NCBI GenBank assembly: GCA_021502835.1 | Contig: JAKFGP010000052.1 | Coordinates: 62,001 to 126,000, forward strand | Reading direction: 5' to 3' | Origin: Streptomyces thinghirensis | GTDB lineage: Bacteria; Actinomycetota; Actinomycetia; Streptomycetales; Streptomycetaceae | Length of the DNA: 64,000 nucleotides | Shown: one piece after another, positions 28,311 through 40,026 of the stretch | Layout of the letters: every line of letters starts with the position of its first letter | Numbering within the stretch: position 1 is the first letter of the stretch | The notes under the pieces: generated by a model | The model's database searches: none | Told to the model about the DNA's origin: nothing | What the model saw: only the letters and a program-made list of their open reading frames with translations | Position numbers and translations under genes: made by a program

Positions 28311-29115
28311 TCAAGCCGGTCGGCGCCCGACGGCGAGCAGATGCGAGCTCGCCGCCGCAGTTCCGAGTGGGGGCTCGGCCATACGGGCCGCGGTGAGGAC
28401 CGACCTCAAGAGGTTCGATTCACGGAAACTGACCGGTGTTGCGCCCGCCGCCGCCAGCAGAGCCCAGGCAGGTCCCTCGATCCCGAACACCTCGGCGTCC
28501 ACGAACCCGCCGCCGCGACCTCGTGCTGAGCTGTCCTCGGTATGGAAGTACGCCGTGGTGAACGCCTTCTTCCCGTCGTGGATTTGAGTGGCGAGGGATG
28601 TTGCCGATGCTCTCCCTCATCGACTCCTTGTGCAGGTGCGCGTAGGCAGCGTGCCGAACAGCGATGCGTACCGGTTGATACTGGCGACCGCCAGCAGCCC
28701 GCCGGGCTTCAGGCACGACGAGCCTCTGCCAGGGCACGGTCCCGGTCCGCCCGTTCCGCAGGTGGTAGGGGGGACCCAGCATGAGTACGACGTCGTCACG
28801 ACTTGGAGTCGGTGGCGAGACTTCTGGCGTCACCGAGTTCGACGCTGCGCCCGTGGCCCTGGCCTGTTCCACTGACGGGAATGGGGTCGACCAGGTGAAC
28901 CGCGTACCCGTCCTCGACGAGCCAGCGCGCGTGGTGCCGGGCCCGCCGCCGATGTCGAGCACGCAAGCGGGCGGGGGAGGGAGGTGGCGGCGCAACAACT
29001 CCTGCGTACGTGTCATCTCCAGACGCCCGTCGGCGGAGGAGACCAACCGGTCCGCCTCGTCGACGGTCTCGCTGTAGAACCTCACGATCTCCGGCGTTAC
29101 CTCAAGGCTCGTCAT
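28311..29115 (-). CDS. class I SAM-dependent methyltransferase
   Basis: About 268 residues. It starts MTSLEVTPEIVRFYSETVDE and AADRLVSSADGRLEMTRTQE-like sequence, then the SAM motif I PACVLDIGGGPGT, DDVVLMLGPPYHLRN, PGGLLAVASINRYASLFGTL, YAHLHKESMRESIGNI, VFGIEGPAWALLAAAG and AARMAEPPLGTAAASSHLLA. Small-molecule type; the acceptor is unknown. At least five frame changes. It is divergent from the GntR gene with only 57 bases between starts, so GntR may control it. Confidence 0.82.
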
Positions 29116-29172
29116 CCGTGCATTCTGGTGGCGAACCGGTGGACCAGTCCAGTGATCGGGAAGGAGAGTGCC

Positions 29173-29888
29173 ATGCCACTGCTCAAGTACGAGCAGATCG
29201 CCTGATCTGCGCACCCGGGTCGCGAACGGCGAGGTTCGGGCCGGGCGACCTCTTGCCATCGGGCCGCGACCTGGCGGAACAGTGGGCCGTTTCACGGGCC
29301 ACCGTGGTCAAGGCATACGACATCCTGCGTCACGACGGCCTCGTCGTCGCACGGCAGGGCTCCGGCTTTCTTGTCACGGAGACACCGGTCGCCCGGCCCG
29401 CCGGTGGACGTCGCGCCGGCTCCACCCGACTGACGGGCGGAGTGCCGTACCGCCGCCTCGGCACCCCGGACCGTGCGGTGCCGCCTGCTCATGTCGCCGA
29501 GGCCTTGGGGCTGGCACACGGTGAGGAGGCCCTGCGCCGAGTTCGACTCATGCTCTCGACGACGGCTCGCCGCACAGCCTCGTGACCGCGTGGTTCCCTG
29601 CCTCCGTTGCGGACGCCGCGCCGCGCCTGTCCTCGAGGGCCGATCCCGAGGGCACGACGCACTACGTCCGCCGCGAGACGGGTCGCTTCCCCCGTAGAGG
29701 GAACCGACGTGACAACAGTTCGCCTGGCCACGGACGAGGAAGCGCGGCACCTGGGAGTTGAGCAGCCCGGGGCAGTGGCTGTTGTCGTGCATACCGCGTT
29801 CGACCGACAGCATCGCGCCTTGGTGTGCGAGGAGGGCGTCTCCCCGTCCCACGTCTTCGAGCAGATCGACAACTACCCCATGACTTAG
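29173..29888 (+). CDS. GntR/HutC-family transcriptional regulator
   Basis: About 240 residues. It starts MPLLKYEQIA, immediately followed by a frame change; the winged helix continues SGRDLAEQWAVSRATVVKAY, DILRHDGLVVARQGSGFLVT. The C-terminal UTRA-type domain has AEALGLAHGEEALRRVRLML, EGTDVTTVRLATDEEARHLG, AVAVVVHTAFDRQHRALVCE and SPSHVFEQIDNYPMT. There are at least three frame changes. The ribosome site GGAAGGAG sits ahead of the ATG. Its close divergence from the methyltransferase suggests local control. Confidence 0.82.
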
Positions 29889-30086
29889 CGGAACTGATGC
29901 GACACCAGAAACGACGTTTCGCTTGACTGGTCACCGGTCCACCTTTGGTTGTGTCCGCATGGAACGACGCCAGTGCGCTGCCGCGCTCGAAGTCGTGCCA
30001 CGGATGCGAACACGGCGAAACCCCGGCGACCGTCCGACCGGCCCCGGGGCGTGGCCACCAGCTGAAGCCTGATCGGAGCTGATGAC

Positions 30087-30337
30087 ATGACCGAGCCTAT
30101 CGGCCGCCTCATCACGTGGGTGAGCCTGCTGCTCAAACCCCGAGGTGCCCACCGCCGCACCGGCACGCGCCCGGCGGCCCGCCCCGCACCGCCCCATCCA
30201 GCCGCGATCGGCGTGACCCCTCCCCTCCCACCGCAGCCCCTACGGCCTACCCACCACCCTCGACGGCGCCGAACGGCGGCCGTACGCCCGTACCTCCTCG
30301 CGGGCGCGCTGGCTACGAACTGGAGGCGGCCGCATGA
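30087..30337 (+). CDS. small conserved hypothetical protein, first of a pair
   Basis: ATG at 30087 opens MTEPIGRLITWVSLLLKPRG, followed by a Pro/Arg-rich stretch and, in other frames, YGLPTTLDG-like and RPYL segments. I recall this layout as a small conserved Streptomyces protein of unknown function. Indels scramble its second half. Its end overlaps the ATG of the next small gene (ATGA at 30334), implying coupled translation. No known domain; no membrane anchor beyond one weak hydrophobic patch. The 200 bases before it (29889-30086) hold no gene. Confidence 0.55.
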
Positions 30338-30631
30338 CCCAACCACCCGAGCCGCGTCACCGCTCCCCTGGTCCGGCCCCGAGGGCAAGCCCGCTGTTAC
30401 CTGATCACCGACAACGACGGCGGGCCCGTCTTACGGCTGGCACGACACCACCGAGTCCACCCAGCTCGGGATGGGCATCGAACTCCTGGCCCACGCCCGC
30501 TCTCTGCTCCCGGACGCCCCAACGGCGAACTCCGCTACCTCGCCGAGCGACTGACGGAGTGCCTCGCCGACGTCCTACGGGTTGCCGAGAGCCGCGGCCG
30601 ACGGTTGCAAGTCTTCGACTCGGTGAACTGA
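30334..30631 (+). CDS. small conserved hypothetical protein, second of a pair
   Basis: About 98 residues: MTQPPEPRHRSP, then (other frame) WSGPEGKP, LITDNDGG, STQLGMGIELLAHARSLLPD, LRYLAERLTECLADVLRVAE and SRGRRLQVFDSVN. The LGMG...LLxxAR and LAERLTECLxDxLRVAESRG pattern is a helical Streptomyces-specific family, usually next to the preceding small gene and GntR regulators. Function unknown. At least three frame changes. Confidence 0.6.
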
Positions 30632-30766
30632 GAAGCAGACGACCCGTGGCGGCCCCCGGCTCATCCTGCAGGGGCCGTCCTGCCTCGGACAACTGCGAGC
30701 AGAGCGAGGCCGAGCCGCTGCCTCTAGGTGTCCACGCGAGAGTTCACCGATCGGCTCGGAGATGCC

Positions 30767-31172
30767 ATGCCACTGCGGATGAAGCTGGCCGCGATAACAC
30801 TCGACTGCCCCGACCCACCGGCACTGGCGACGTTCTATCAGCAGGCCACCGGTCTTGATCCCCACCCGAATTCGGATGCCGACTTCGCGGGTCTCAACCG
30901 TGAGGACGGCCCTCTTCATCGGATTTCAACGGGTCGACGACTACCGGGCTCCACTCTGGCCCGGCCAAGGCGTTCCCCAGCAGCTGCACCTCTGCTTCTA
31001 CGTCGCGGACCTGGACGAGGCCGAGGCCCTGCTGCTTGAGCTGGGGGCGGGGAAGCCGGATCACCAGCCTCATGAGGCTGCCAGAGCACGTGTACTCACC
31101 GACCCGGCTGGTCATCCCTTCTGCATCTTGCCGAAGCTGATCAGCGGGCCCCTGGCCGACGAAGTCGGCTGA
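30767..31172 (+). CDS. VOC (glyoxalase/bleomycin resistance-like) protein
   Basis: About 134 residues with two beta-alpha-beta-beta-beta units: MPLRMKLAAITLDCPDPPAL, ATFYQQATGLDPHPNSDADF, then after a 1-base change near 30908 IGFQRVDDYRAPLWPGQGVP, QLHLCFYVADLDEAEALLLE and RVLTDPAGHPFCILPKLISG. The metal-site pattern (LD, HLCF, and the final D/H/F strand) is typical, but substrate is unknown. Confidence 0.85.
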
Positions 31173-31284
31173 GGCCCTCGGATCCGCCGGTTCCGCTCTC
31201 AGATGAGCGCGGTAGGTACATCAACCCGGCTCTGTTCGCGCCTTCTTCGACCTCCCTGGCGAAGGGACTGCCGCCACCTGCCCG

Positions 31285-34152
31285 TCACTCGCCCTCCAAC
31301 GCCTCCGCCAGCACCTCCGCCAGATGACGCCCCCCGCACCCCGGCCAACTGCTCCAGCTGCGTCCGGCACGAGAAGCCGTCCGCCAGGACCACCGCCTCG
31401 TCCGGTGCCTCGCGCACCGCCGGGAGCAGCTGGTCCTCCGCGCAGGCGACCGAGACCTCGTAGTGGCCGTCCTCGAAACCGAAGTTGCCCCGCGAGGCCG
31501 CAGCAGCCGCCGGTCAGCTCGCCGGTCAGGCCGGCCGCCTCGCGCAGGCGGCGGTCGGCCGCGTCGCCCAGGACCGCGTGCTGGTGGCAGTGGGTCTGGC
31601 CGGTGGCCGGGCGGTTCACGGCGGGCGGCGTCCAGTCGGGGGCGTGGCGCTCCAGGGCCTCCGCGAAGGTCACCACGCGGGCGGCGAGCCGAGCCGCCCG
31701 CGGGTGTCGTGCAGCAGCTCCGGCAGGTCCGTGCGCAGGGCGGCGGCACAGCTCGGTTCCAGGACGACGACCGGCGCCGACGTCTCCAGCACCGGGGCCA
31801 TCAGGTCCAGCGTGCGGCGCATCACCGCGCGGGCACGGTCCAGTTGGCCCGTGGAGACGTACGTCAGGCCGCAGCAGACCCGGCCCTGGCGGGCGGTTAG
31901 CAGCGCCAGAGCCGACGGACGTACCGTCCCCGATCACGGCACGCCCCGCAGCAGCGTCGGCGGCAACGCCACCCGCAGCCCCCGCCGCCTCCAGCACCCG
32001 TGCGGCGGCCGCCCGGCCCACGGACGGCGACAGGTGCTCCGTAAGGTGTCCGGCCAGGGACCACCAGGTTTGCCGGTCCGCCCCGCTTGCCGCGGCCGCC
32101 CGCGCCACCACCCGCTGAACGCTCTCCCCCGCCAGCCGCGGCACCTCCCTGCTCGCCCGCGATCCCGCCCAGCCGTTTCGCCACGCGGCCAACGGGCGCA
32201 CGCGCCAGCGCGTTGACGGCCGGGGCCAGACGGGCCCGCGCCGCCCAGCGCAGCCAGAGCCGGCAGCCACCCCATCGCGTAGTGGGCGGCGGGGCGGCGG
32301 CGGCCGGCGTAGTGATGGTGCAGGAACTCCGCCTGTAACGCATGGCCATGTCGACCTCGACCGGGCAGTCGGAGCGGCAGCCCTTGCAGGACAGGCAAAG
32401 GTCGAGGGCGTCCCGGACCTCCGTGGAGCGCCAGCCGTCGGTCACCAGCTCACCGGCGAGCATCTCGTGCAGCAGCCGGGCCCGCCCGCGCGTGGGTGCT
32501 GCTCCTCACCCGTCGCCCGGAACGACGGGCACATGACCGAGGAGCCCGCCGCCGACGTCGTACGGCACTTGGCGACCCCGACGCAGCGCCGTACCGCCGC
32601 CGAGAAGTCGCCGCCGTCGGACGGGTAGCCGAACGCCACGTCCACCGGCTCACGCGGCAGGACGGAGAAGCGGAGGTTCACGTCGAGCGGCGCCGGGCGG
32701 ACCAGCATCCCCGGGTTGGAGGAGGTCGTCCGGGTCCCAGGCGGCCTTCGCGCGCTCGAAGAGGGCGACCGTCTCCTCGCCGTACATCCTCGGCAGCAGT
32801 TCCGCCCGCGCCTCGCCCGTCGCCGTGTTCCCCGGACAGCGAGCCGCCGTGCGCCACGACCACGTCCGCCAGCTCCTCCGAGAAGCGGCGGAAGCGGGCC
32901 ACCCCGGCGTCCGTCAGCAGGTCGAAGTCGATGCGTACGTGGATGCAGCCGTCCCCGAAGTCCCGTACGGCGTGCCGCGCAGGTCGGGCGGACGGAGGGC
33001 CCGGAAGTCCCGCAGGTAGCGCCCAGCCGGACCGGCGGCACCGCGCAGTCCTCCCAGCCGGGCCACGCCTCCGAGCTGTCCGGCATCCGCGTCGCCGTCC
33101 CGCTCGCGTCCTCCCGGATCCGCCACAGCGCCCGCTGCCCGGCCGGGTCGGTCACCACCAGGGCGTCGACGACGTCGGCCGCCCGGACCACCGCCTCCGC
33201 GCGTGCGCGCGCCTCCGCCGCCGTGTCGCCGCCGGTCTCCACGAACAGCCACGCCCCGCCCCGGGGCAGCCCGCCGCGACGCCGGCGGCACCAGGTCCAC
33301 CGCCATGCCCTCCACCGTCAGCGGCCCGAGCGGCAGCAGCCCGGCCGCCGCCTCGCCGCCCCGGACTCGTCGGCGTATCCGAGCACCGCCAGCGCACCGC
33401 GCGCGGCGCGCCTCGACCAGCCGGACCACCCGCCTCGGGTCAGCACGCCCAGCGTGCCCTCCGAACCGCAAAGGAGCGGGCCACGTCCGCGCCGTTCTCC
33501 GGCAGCAGCGCGTCCAGCGCGTAGCCGGAGATGCGGCGGGGCAGGTCGGGGAAGCCGGTGCGCAGGCGCGCCAGGTCGCCGTCGACCAGCGCGCGCAGGC
33601 CCCGCCGGCGCCCCGGCCCACTCCTGCCCGAGCCGCAGCCGCTCCCCCGCGCGGTGAGCACCGCCAGCTCGCGCACGCTGTCCGCCGTCAGTTGCCCCAC
33701 GCCACCGAGTGGGAGCCGCACGAGTTGTTGCCGATCATTCCGCCGAGCGTGCAGCGGCTGTGGGTGGAGGGGTCCGGGCCGAAGCGCAGGCCGTGCGGGG
33801 CGGCGGCCCGCTGGAGCCGGTCGAGGACAAGACCCGGCTGGACGACGGCCGTTCGCGTCTCCCGGTCGAGCGAGACGAGTCGGTTCATGTGCCGGGTGAA
33901 GTCCAGGACGACTCCCCGTGCCGGTCGCCTGTCCCGCGATCGACGTGCCACCGCCCCGCGCCACGACCGGCACCCGCGCGCCCGGCACACCTCCAGCACG
34001 GCGGCCACGTCGTCGGCGTCTCTCGGTGCCACCACACCGAGCGGGACCCGCCGGTAGTTGGACGCGTCCATGGTGGTCGGGGCCCGGGAGGTGACGTCGA
34101 AGCCGACCTCGCCGCGAACGGCCGTGCGCAGTGCTGCCTCCAGATCGGTCAT
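31285..34152 (-). CDS. FAD-linked oxidase fused to Fe-S domain (GlcD-GlcF type)
   Basis: Large flavoprotein, about 955 residues, of the D-lactate/glycolate/2-hydroxyglutarate dehydrogenase type. It starts MTDLEAALRTAVRGEVGFDV; PCMH-type FAD site around DFTRHMNRLVSLDRETRTAV, GPDPSTHSRCTLGGMIGNNS. The substrate domain has GDGCIHVRID-like sequence and SLSGEHGDG. The C-terminal half carries a ferredoxin-like CxxCxxCxxxCP motif, DLCLSCKGCRSDCPVEVDMA, then a CCG-type domain (SCCGLAGQL-like segment) and VLADGFSCRTQLEQLAGVRG. More than ten frame changes. Likely oxidises a D-2-hydroxyacid and feeds electrons onward. Confidence 0.85.
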
Positions 34153-34263
34153 GACTCCAGCATGGGCTCTCGTAGGTCGGCACCAGGTCCGCAAGACGGA
34201 GATCTCGTCTCATCGGACGGACATGGCTTCGCCCGGTTTGGCCGACGGGATACCCTCCGGCTC

Positions 34264-35382
<1,119 letters not shown>

Positions 35383-35407
35383 TCGCCACCACTCCCGTAG
35401 TACGTCG

Positions 35408-35443
35408 ATGAGGGGCGCCCGGCACTCGCCGGGCGCCCCTCAT
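35408..35443 (+). terminator. serC terminator hairpin
   Basis: ATGAGGGGCGCCCGGC (35408-35423) pairs perfectly with GCCGGGCGCCCCTCAT (35428-35443) around the loop ACTC. This 16-bp stem lies 26 bases after the serC stop and just before the convergent ABC permease stop, so it can serve both transcripts. Confidence 0.85.
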
Positions 35444-35456
35444 CCCCTCCCCGCGA

Positions 35457-36290
35457 CTACCTGCTGAGCCGCTGGAAGCGCCGCACCGCCAGCGGCAGGA
35501 AGATCGCCGTCAGGATCACCGGCCACACGCACGCCATCAGCAGCGCGTGCTGCTCGACCCACGAGTCGCCGCCGCCGACCGGCGTGCCGAACAGTTCGCG
35601 GGCCGCCGCCGCCGTGGACGAGATGGGGGTTCCAGGCCGCGACCCAGCCCAGCCAGTCGGGCATGAGCTGCGGGGCGACGAAGATGCTGGAGATCATCGT
35701 CAGCGGGAACGCCACCGCGAACAGGCCGCCGGCCGCCTCCGGGTTGGGGACCAGCAGGCCCAGCCAGACCCCGATCCAGATCAGCGCGAACCGCAGCCAC
35801 AGCAGCAGTCCGAAGGCGCCCAGGAAGCCCCAGCCGCCGTCCGGCCGCCAGCCCATGGCCAGCGCCGTGAGCATCATGATGGCCAGCTCGGCACAGGCGA
35901 CCACGAGGTCGGTCACCCCCGCGCCCCGCCACCACGGCCGAGGAGGACATCGGCATGGAGCCGGAACCGGTCGATGACGCCCTTGGGTGGAGTCGTAGAC
36001 GACGACGGTCGCGGTGTTGATGAAACCGAACGCCATGGTCATCACGAACAATGCCCGGCATCAGGAAGTCCTTGTGGTCCCCGCCGCCCGGCACCGTCAT
36101 CGCGCTGCCGAAGACATAGCCGTAGAGGAGGACGGACAGGATCGGGAAGCCCAGCTGCCAGGCGATGTTGACGGGCTGGCGCTGGTAGTGGGTCAGACCG
36201 CGGCGGACGATGTTGCCGCAGTCGGCGAGCAGCCGAGTACAGGCGCCCGCGCTCACGCGTGCCTCCGGTCGTCAGGTCGAGGGCGCTCAT
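35457..36290 (-). CDS. ABC-2 type transporter permease (DrrB-like)
   Basis: Six-helix permease, about 278 residues. It starts [13 protein letters not shown]; then [120 protein letters not shown], and a tail FQRLSR. Its ATG overlaps the ATPase stop as ATGA. Frame changes near 36265, 36045, 35935 and 35630. With the ATPase it forms an exporter of the daunorubicin-resistance type; cargo unknown. Confidence 0.87.
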
Positions 36291-37258
36291 GCCGCCACCT
36301 CCTGCTTCTCCGCACTCGTACGGTGTCCGGTCAGGCGCAGGAACACGTCGTCCAGGCTCGGCCTGCGCAGCCCGATGTCCTCCACCGCGACGCCCTCGTC
36401 CTGGAGGGTGCGCGCCACCTCGGTCAGCGCGGACACCCGGTCGGTGACCGGGGCGTGTACCCGCAGCGCCTCCTCGTCGGCCTCGGGTTCGCCGTCGCAG
36501 ACGCGGGCGACCACCTTCACCACCCTCGGTATCTCGGCCCGTTCGGCGACCACGACCTCGATGCGGTCGCCGCCGACCAGGTTCTTCAGCCCGTCCGGGG
36601 TGTCGTCGGCGATGGACCTGCCCTGGTCGATGACGGTGATGTGCGAGGCGAGCTTGTCGGCCTCCTCCAGGTACTGCGTGGTCAGCAGCACCGTCGTGCC
36701 GCCTCGCCACCAGCGCGCGGACGGACTCCCAACCTCGCCGCGGCTGCGGGGGTCGAGGCCCGTCGTCGGCTCGTCCAGGAACAGGACGGACGGGGCGAGG
36801 ATCATCGACGCGGCGAGGTCGAGGCGGCGCCGCATACCGCCGCTGTACTTGCCGACGCCCCGGTCGGCGGCGTCGGTCAGGTCGAACTGCTCCAGCAGCT
36901 CGACGGCCCGCGCGCGGGCCCGCCTGCCGCCCAGGTGGAACAGGCGCCCGAACATCTCCAGGTTCTGCCGGCCGGTGAGCACCTCGTCCACGGCCGCGTA
37001 CTGCCCGGTGAGGCCGATCCGCGCCCGTACCTCGCGCGGCTGCCGGGCGACGTCCAGGCCCGCCACCTCGGCCCGTCCCCCGTCCAGCCTGATCAGCGTG
37101 GACAGGATGCGAACGGCGGTGGTCTTGCCCGCGCCGTTCGGCCCGAGCAGGCCGTGCACGGTGCCCTCACGGACGGTCAGATCGAAGCCGTCGAGGGCGC
37201 GTTTCTCGCCGTACCGCTTCTCCAGGCCCTCGGCCCGTACCGCGTAACCGTCGCTCAT
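36287..37258 (-). CDS. ABC transporter ATP-binding protein (DrrA-like)
   Basis: 323-residue ATPase: MSDGYAVRAEGLEKRYGEKR, Walker A LLGPNGAGKTTAVRILSTL, Q-loop ARIGLTGQYAAVDEVLTGRQ, signature GKYSGGMRRRLDLAASMIL, Walker B SVLFLDEPTTGLDPRSRGEV, and H-loop-like Gln in VLLTTQYLEEADKLASHITV. The C-terminal DrrA extension ends RRPSLDDVFLRLTGHRTSAE. A pair of compensating frame changes around 36700-36735 garbles about ten residues but the frame recovers. The promoter region faces the TetR gene and contains two direct repeats. Confidence 0.92.
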   Translation of the reverse strand: MSDGYAVRAEGLEKRYGEKRALDGFDLTVREGTVHGLLGPNGAGKTTAVRILSTLIRLDGGRAEVAGLDVARQPREVRARIGLTGQYAAVDEVLTGRQNLEMFGRLFHLGGRRARARAVELLEQFDLTDAADRGVGKYSGGMRRRLDLAASMILAPSVLFLDEPTTGLDPRSRGEVGSPSARWWRGGTTVLLTTQYLEEADKLASHITVIDQGRSIADDTPDGLKNLVGGDRIEVVVAERAEIPRVVKVVARVCDGEPEADEEALRVHAPVTDRVSALTEVARTLQDEGVAVEDIGLRRPSLDDVFLRLTGHRTSAEKQEVAA

Positions 37259-37284
37259 GGGTCCCCCCTCTCACTCCTAACTGA

Positions 37285-37317
37285 GTACACCGTACCCTAT
37301 TACGCGTACGCCGTACC
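37285..37317. promoter_or_regulatory. two direct repeats in the ABC/TetR divergent promoter
   Basis: GTACACCGTACC (37285-37296) and GTACGCCGTACC (37306-37317) differ at one base and start exactly 21 bases apart, about two turns of the helix. They lie between the divergent ABC ATPase and TetR genes. This is what one expects for a tandem operator bound by two regulator dimers on one face of the DNA; the adjacent TetR is the obvious candidate. Confidence 0.55.
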
Positions 37318-37337
37318 CAGTTTCTTTCTGGCGGACT

Positions 37338-37343
37338 TAGACT
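37338..37343 (+). promoter_or_regulatory. -10 box placing the TetR transcript start at its ATG
   Basis: TAGACT (37338-37343) fits a vegetative -10 element, and the ATG is 7 bases downstream (37350). Transcription would begin at or next to the A of ATG, giving a leaderless mRNA; no Shine-Dalgarno is present. The -35 is weak (TTTCTT near 37320), and the direct repeats lie just upstream, so bound regulator could block polymerase. Confidence 0.4.
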
Positions 37344-37349
37344 GACCTC

Positions 37350-38137
37350 ATGGCAAGCGGTACGGAGACCAGCGGCAGCGGTGACATCGGCCGCACCCTC
37401 GAACTGTTGTGGGACACCGGCAGGCGGCCCAGCCGGGGGCCCAAACCGGGCCTGACGCTGGAGCGGATCGTCGAGGTCGCCGTCGAGGTCGCCGACCGGG
37501 ACGGACTGGGCGCGGTCTCGATGCGCCGGATCGCCACGGAGCTGGGCACCGGCACGATGTCCCTGTACCGCTACGTCCCCGGCAAGGGCGAGCTGATCGA
37601 CCTGATGCTGGACCGCGTGCAGCGCCCGTCCGAGGACCCCGACGACTTCGGCGACGGCGGCTGGCGTTGGCACTGCACGCCCTCGGGCACGCCACCCTCG
37701 CCCTGTACCGCCGCCACACCTGGCTGCTGGAGGTCAACCAGTCCCGCCCGATCCTCGGCCCGAGCGCCATGGACGGCATGGAGAAGGTCCTGGCCAGGAT
37801 CAAGCCGATGGGCCTGACCGATCCCGAGCTGGTGTCGGCGATCATCACGATCGACGGGTACGTCGTCGGCGCCGCGCGCATGCAGGTGTACGAGGCGGAG
37901 GCCGAGCGCCGGTCCGGGCTGACGGACGCTCAGTTCTGGGGAGCCCAGCAGCCCACGCTGGAGAAGGCCATGCTCAGTGGGCGCTACCCGGTCATGGCCT
38001 CCCTCTCCGAGGACACCTTCGGCTCCGACTTCGACCACTTCGAGTTCGGACTGCAGCGCATCCTGGACGGGCTGGAGGTGCTGGTGGCCGCGCGGGGCGC
38101 GGCGCACGGCTCAGCGGCGGCGGAACAGTCGCCGTAG
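37350..38137 (+). CDS. TetR-family regulator of the divergent ABC exporter
   Basis: About 262 residues. The DNA-binding part reads GPKPGLTLERIVEVAVEVAD, DRDGLGAVSMRRIATELGTG, TMSLYRYVPGKGELIDLMLD, with the C-terminal type seen in TetR-like drug-pump repressors: ALGHATLALYRRHTWLLEVN, VSAIITIDGYVVGAARMQVY, DFDHFEFGLQRILDGLEVLV. One frame change near 37665. Likely represses itself and drrAB-like genes through the tandem repeats. Its 3' end overlaps the convergent propeller gene by 27 bases. Confidence 0.88.
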
Positions 38138-39093
38138 CCCGAGGAACACGGCGGCGCACGCGACGATCAGGCCGACCGCCCCGACCTTGAGGGTGTCCCC
38201 GCCGGATCCGTCGTCCCCTCCACCCCGCTCACCCGAGGCGTCGGAGCCGCCCCCTGCCGACCCGCCGCCCCCGGGCGCGTCCTCGGCCTTCACGGGACTG
38301 CCGGCGCCCTCCATCCCGAGCAGCAGCTTCTCGCCGTCGGTGGTGTAGGTGACGGACTCGCCCTGCCCGAGGGGTACGCTGATCCGCCCCCTTGCGCTGG
38401 ATCTTCCCGCCGTTCCAGTCGTACCAGATGCCCCCGAGGTAGCCGCGCACGGCGAGCGTCTCGCCGTCCGGGGAGAAGGCGGCGTCGGTGGCCCACAGGT
38501 CGACGGGGCGGCGCGCCGGAAGACATTGGTGCCGGAGGCGGAGAGCTTCGCCGGGCCCCTCGTACAGGTGCCCGCCGTCCTCGTTCTTGTCGATGATGTA
38601 GACCTGACCGGTCTTCGGGTGGACGGCCATCGACTCGGCGTCTCGGGAGCCGTCCGCGTACTTCACGACGTACTGCGTCGCCTTGACCGTCTGGTCCTTC
38701 AGTTCGGTCGGCTCGGGCAGCTCGTAGATCCACACGTACGGCCAGGTCACGCCCTCGTTGTCGCCGATGTCGCCGACGAAGATGCGGTTGCCCGGCCCGA
38801 TGGAGATGGCCTCGACGTCCCGGGGCGTGCCGACGCCGGAGAGCGCGACGCGGGCGACGGTCTCGCCGGTGGAGCCGTCCACGGCGTAGAGGTAGGAGGC
38901 CGTTGTCCTGGTCGTTGTGCGTCCAGTAGACGCCGGGGTGCAGGCGGGAGGCGGCGAGGCCGCTGGACTCGGTGATGCGCGGGTCCTCGATCGTGAAGCC
39001 GTCGCTCCCGCCGACCCCGTCGGCGGCGGAGGCGGGCACGGCGAACGCGCCCACGAGAAGGGCCGCGGCGAGGAGGGCGAAGGGTCGGCGCAT
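38111..39093 (-). CDS. secreted, C-terminally anchored beta-propeller-like protein
   Basis: About 327 residues. Signal peptide MRRPFALLAAALLVGAFAVP followed by ASA; ectodomain with repeated strands: TIEDPRITESSGLAASRLHP, YLYAVDGSTGETVARVALSG, DVEAISIGPGNRIFVGDIGD, RDAESMAVHPKTGQVYIIDK, DAAFSPDGETLAVRGYLGGI. A Gly/Ser/Asp-rich linker precedes a membrane helix VGAVGLIVACAAVFLGL and the tail RRLFRRR. It looks like a surface-displayed propeller (SMP-30/NHL-like). Three to four frame changes. Function unknown; the 3' end overlaps the TetR gene. Confidence 0.82.
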
Positions 39094-39204
39094 GCGCCAA
39101 GCCTGCCATCCCGCACGGGCGTTCACGGCGGGGGTCACGCACGGAGTCACGCTGCGTGGCCGGGCTCACATCGCGCGGGCCAGGAGATCGTCCATGATGA
39201 GCGG

Positions 39205-39885
39205 ATGCTCAGGTTCATGTTCGTCGGTGACTCCATCACGATCGGGAGCGCAGGCGAACACACGTGGCGCTACCGGCTGTGGCAGCACCTGCGCGACTCC
39301 TGCGGCCACCCCTTCACGTTCGTAGGCCCCCGCGAGACGCTGCACGACCCGTCGACGGACGCCCCCACCTCGTACGCCTACGCCGACCCCGGCTTCCCCG
39401 CGCCCACCTGGCCGGCTGGGGCGAGGGCTGGCACCACATGGCCCCGCTGATCGGCGAGACGGTACGGACCTGCCGCGCGGACGTGCTCCCTGGTCTCGCT
39501 CGGCCTGATCGACCTCGGCTTCTACACGAACGCGGAGCAGACGGCCGACAACGTCCGGGCCTTCGTGGCCGGGGCCCGCTCGGCGAACCCTCGCGTGCGC
39601 ATGGCCGTGATGCCGGTGCTGCACAACATCCGGGTGGAGGCGGACGAGACCTTCGCCGAGCAGGTCGCCCGGTTCAACGGGCTCCTCGCGAAGACGATCG
39701 CCGACCTCGACGAACCGGGCTCCTCGCTGCTGCTCGTCCCCCGGCCGGTGTCGTACGACTTCCACACGGACACGTACGACGGCACCCACCCCAACGAGAG
39801 CGGCGAGCACAGGATCACTGAGGCGTTCGCGAAGGCGATGGACGAGGGGTGGGGGCTGGGCGGGTCCTACTCCGCCACCTGGTAG
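39205..39885 (+). CDS. SGNH/GDSL-type hydrolase
   Basis: About 225 residues. It starts MLRFMFVGDSITIGSAGEHT with the nucleophile Ser in GDSI; block II/III region HLAGWGEGWHHMAPLIGETV, VSLGLIDLGFYTNAEQTADN (the usual Asn of GxND appears replaced), MAVMPVLHNIRVEADETFAE, and the catalytic Asp-His in YDGTHPNESGEHRITEAFAK. Cytoplasmic, with no signal peptide. Two frame changes near 39410 and 39490. Substrate could be an ester or acetylated sugar. Confidence 0.85.
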
Positions 39886-40026
39886 GACGCGGCCCGGACC
39901 GCCCGGATCTCCCGCACCGGGTGGCGTTCTGGCATATGCGCGTCCTCCCGTCTCCTGGTCGCCGTGCGTATCGTTTGTACCGCGCGGCTGTACTCGTCGT
40001 TGGGTCAGCCGGGGAGGAGCGCCACG

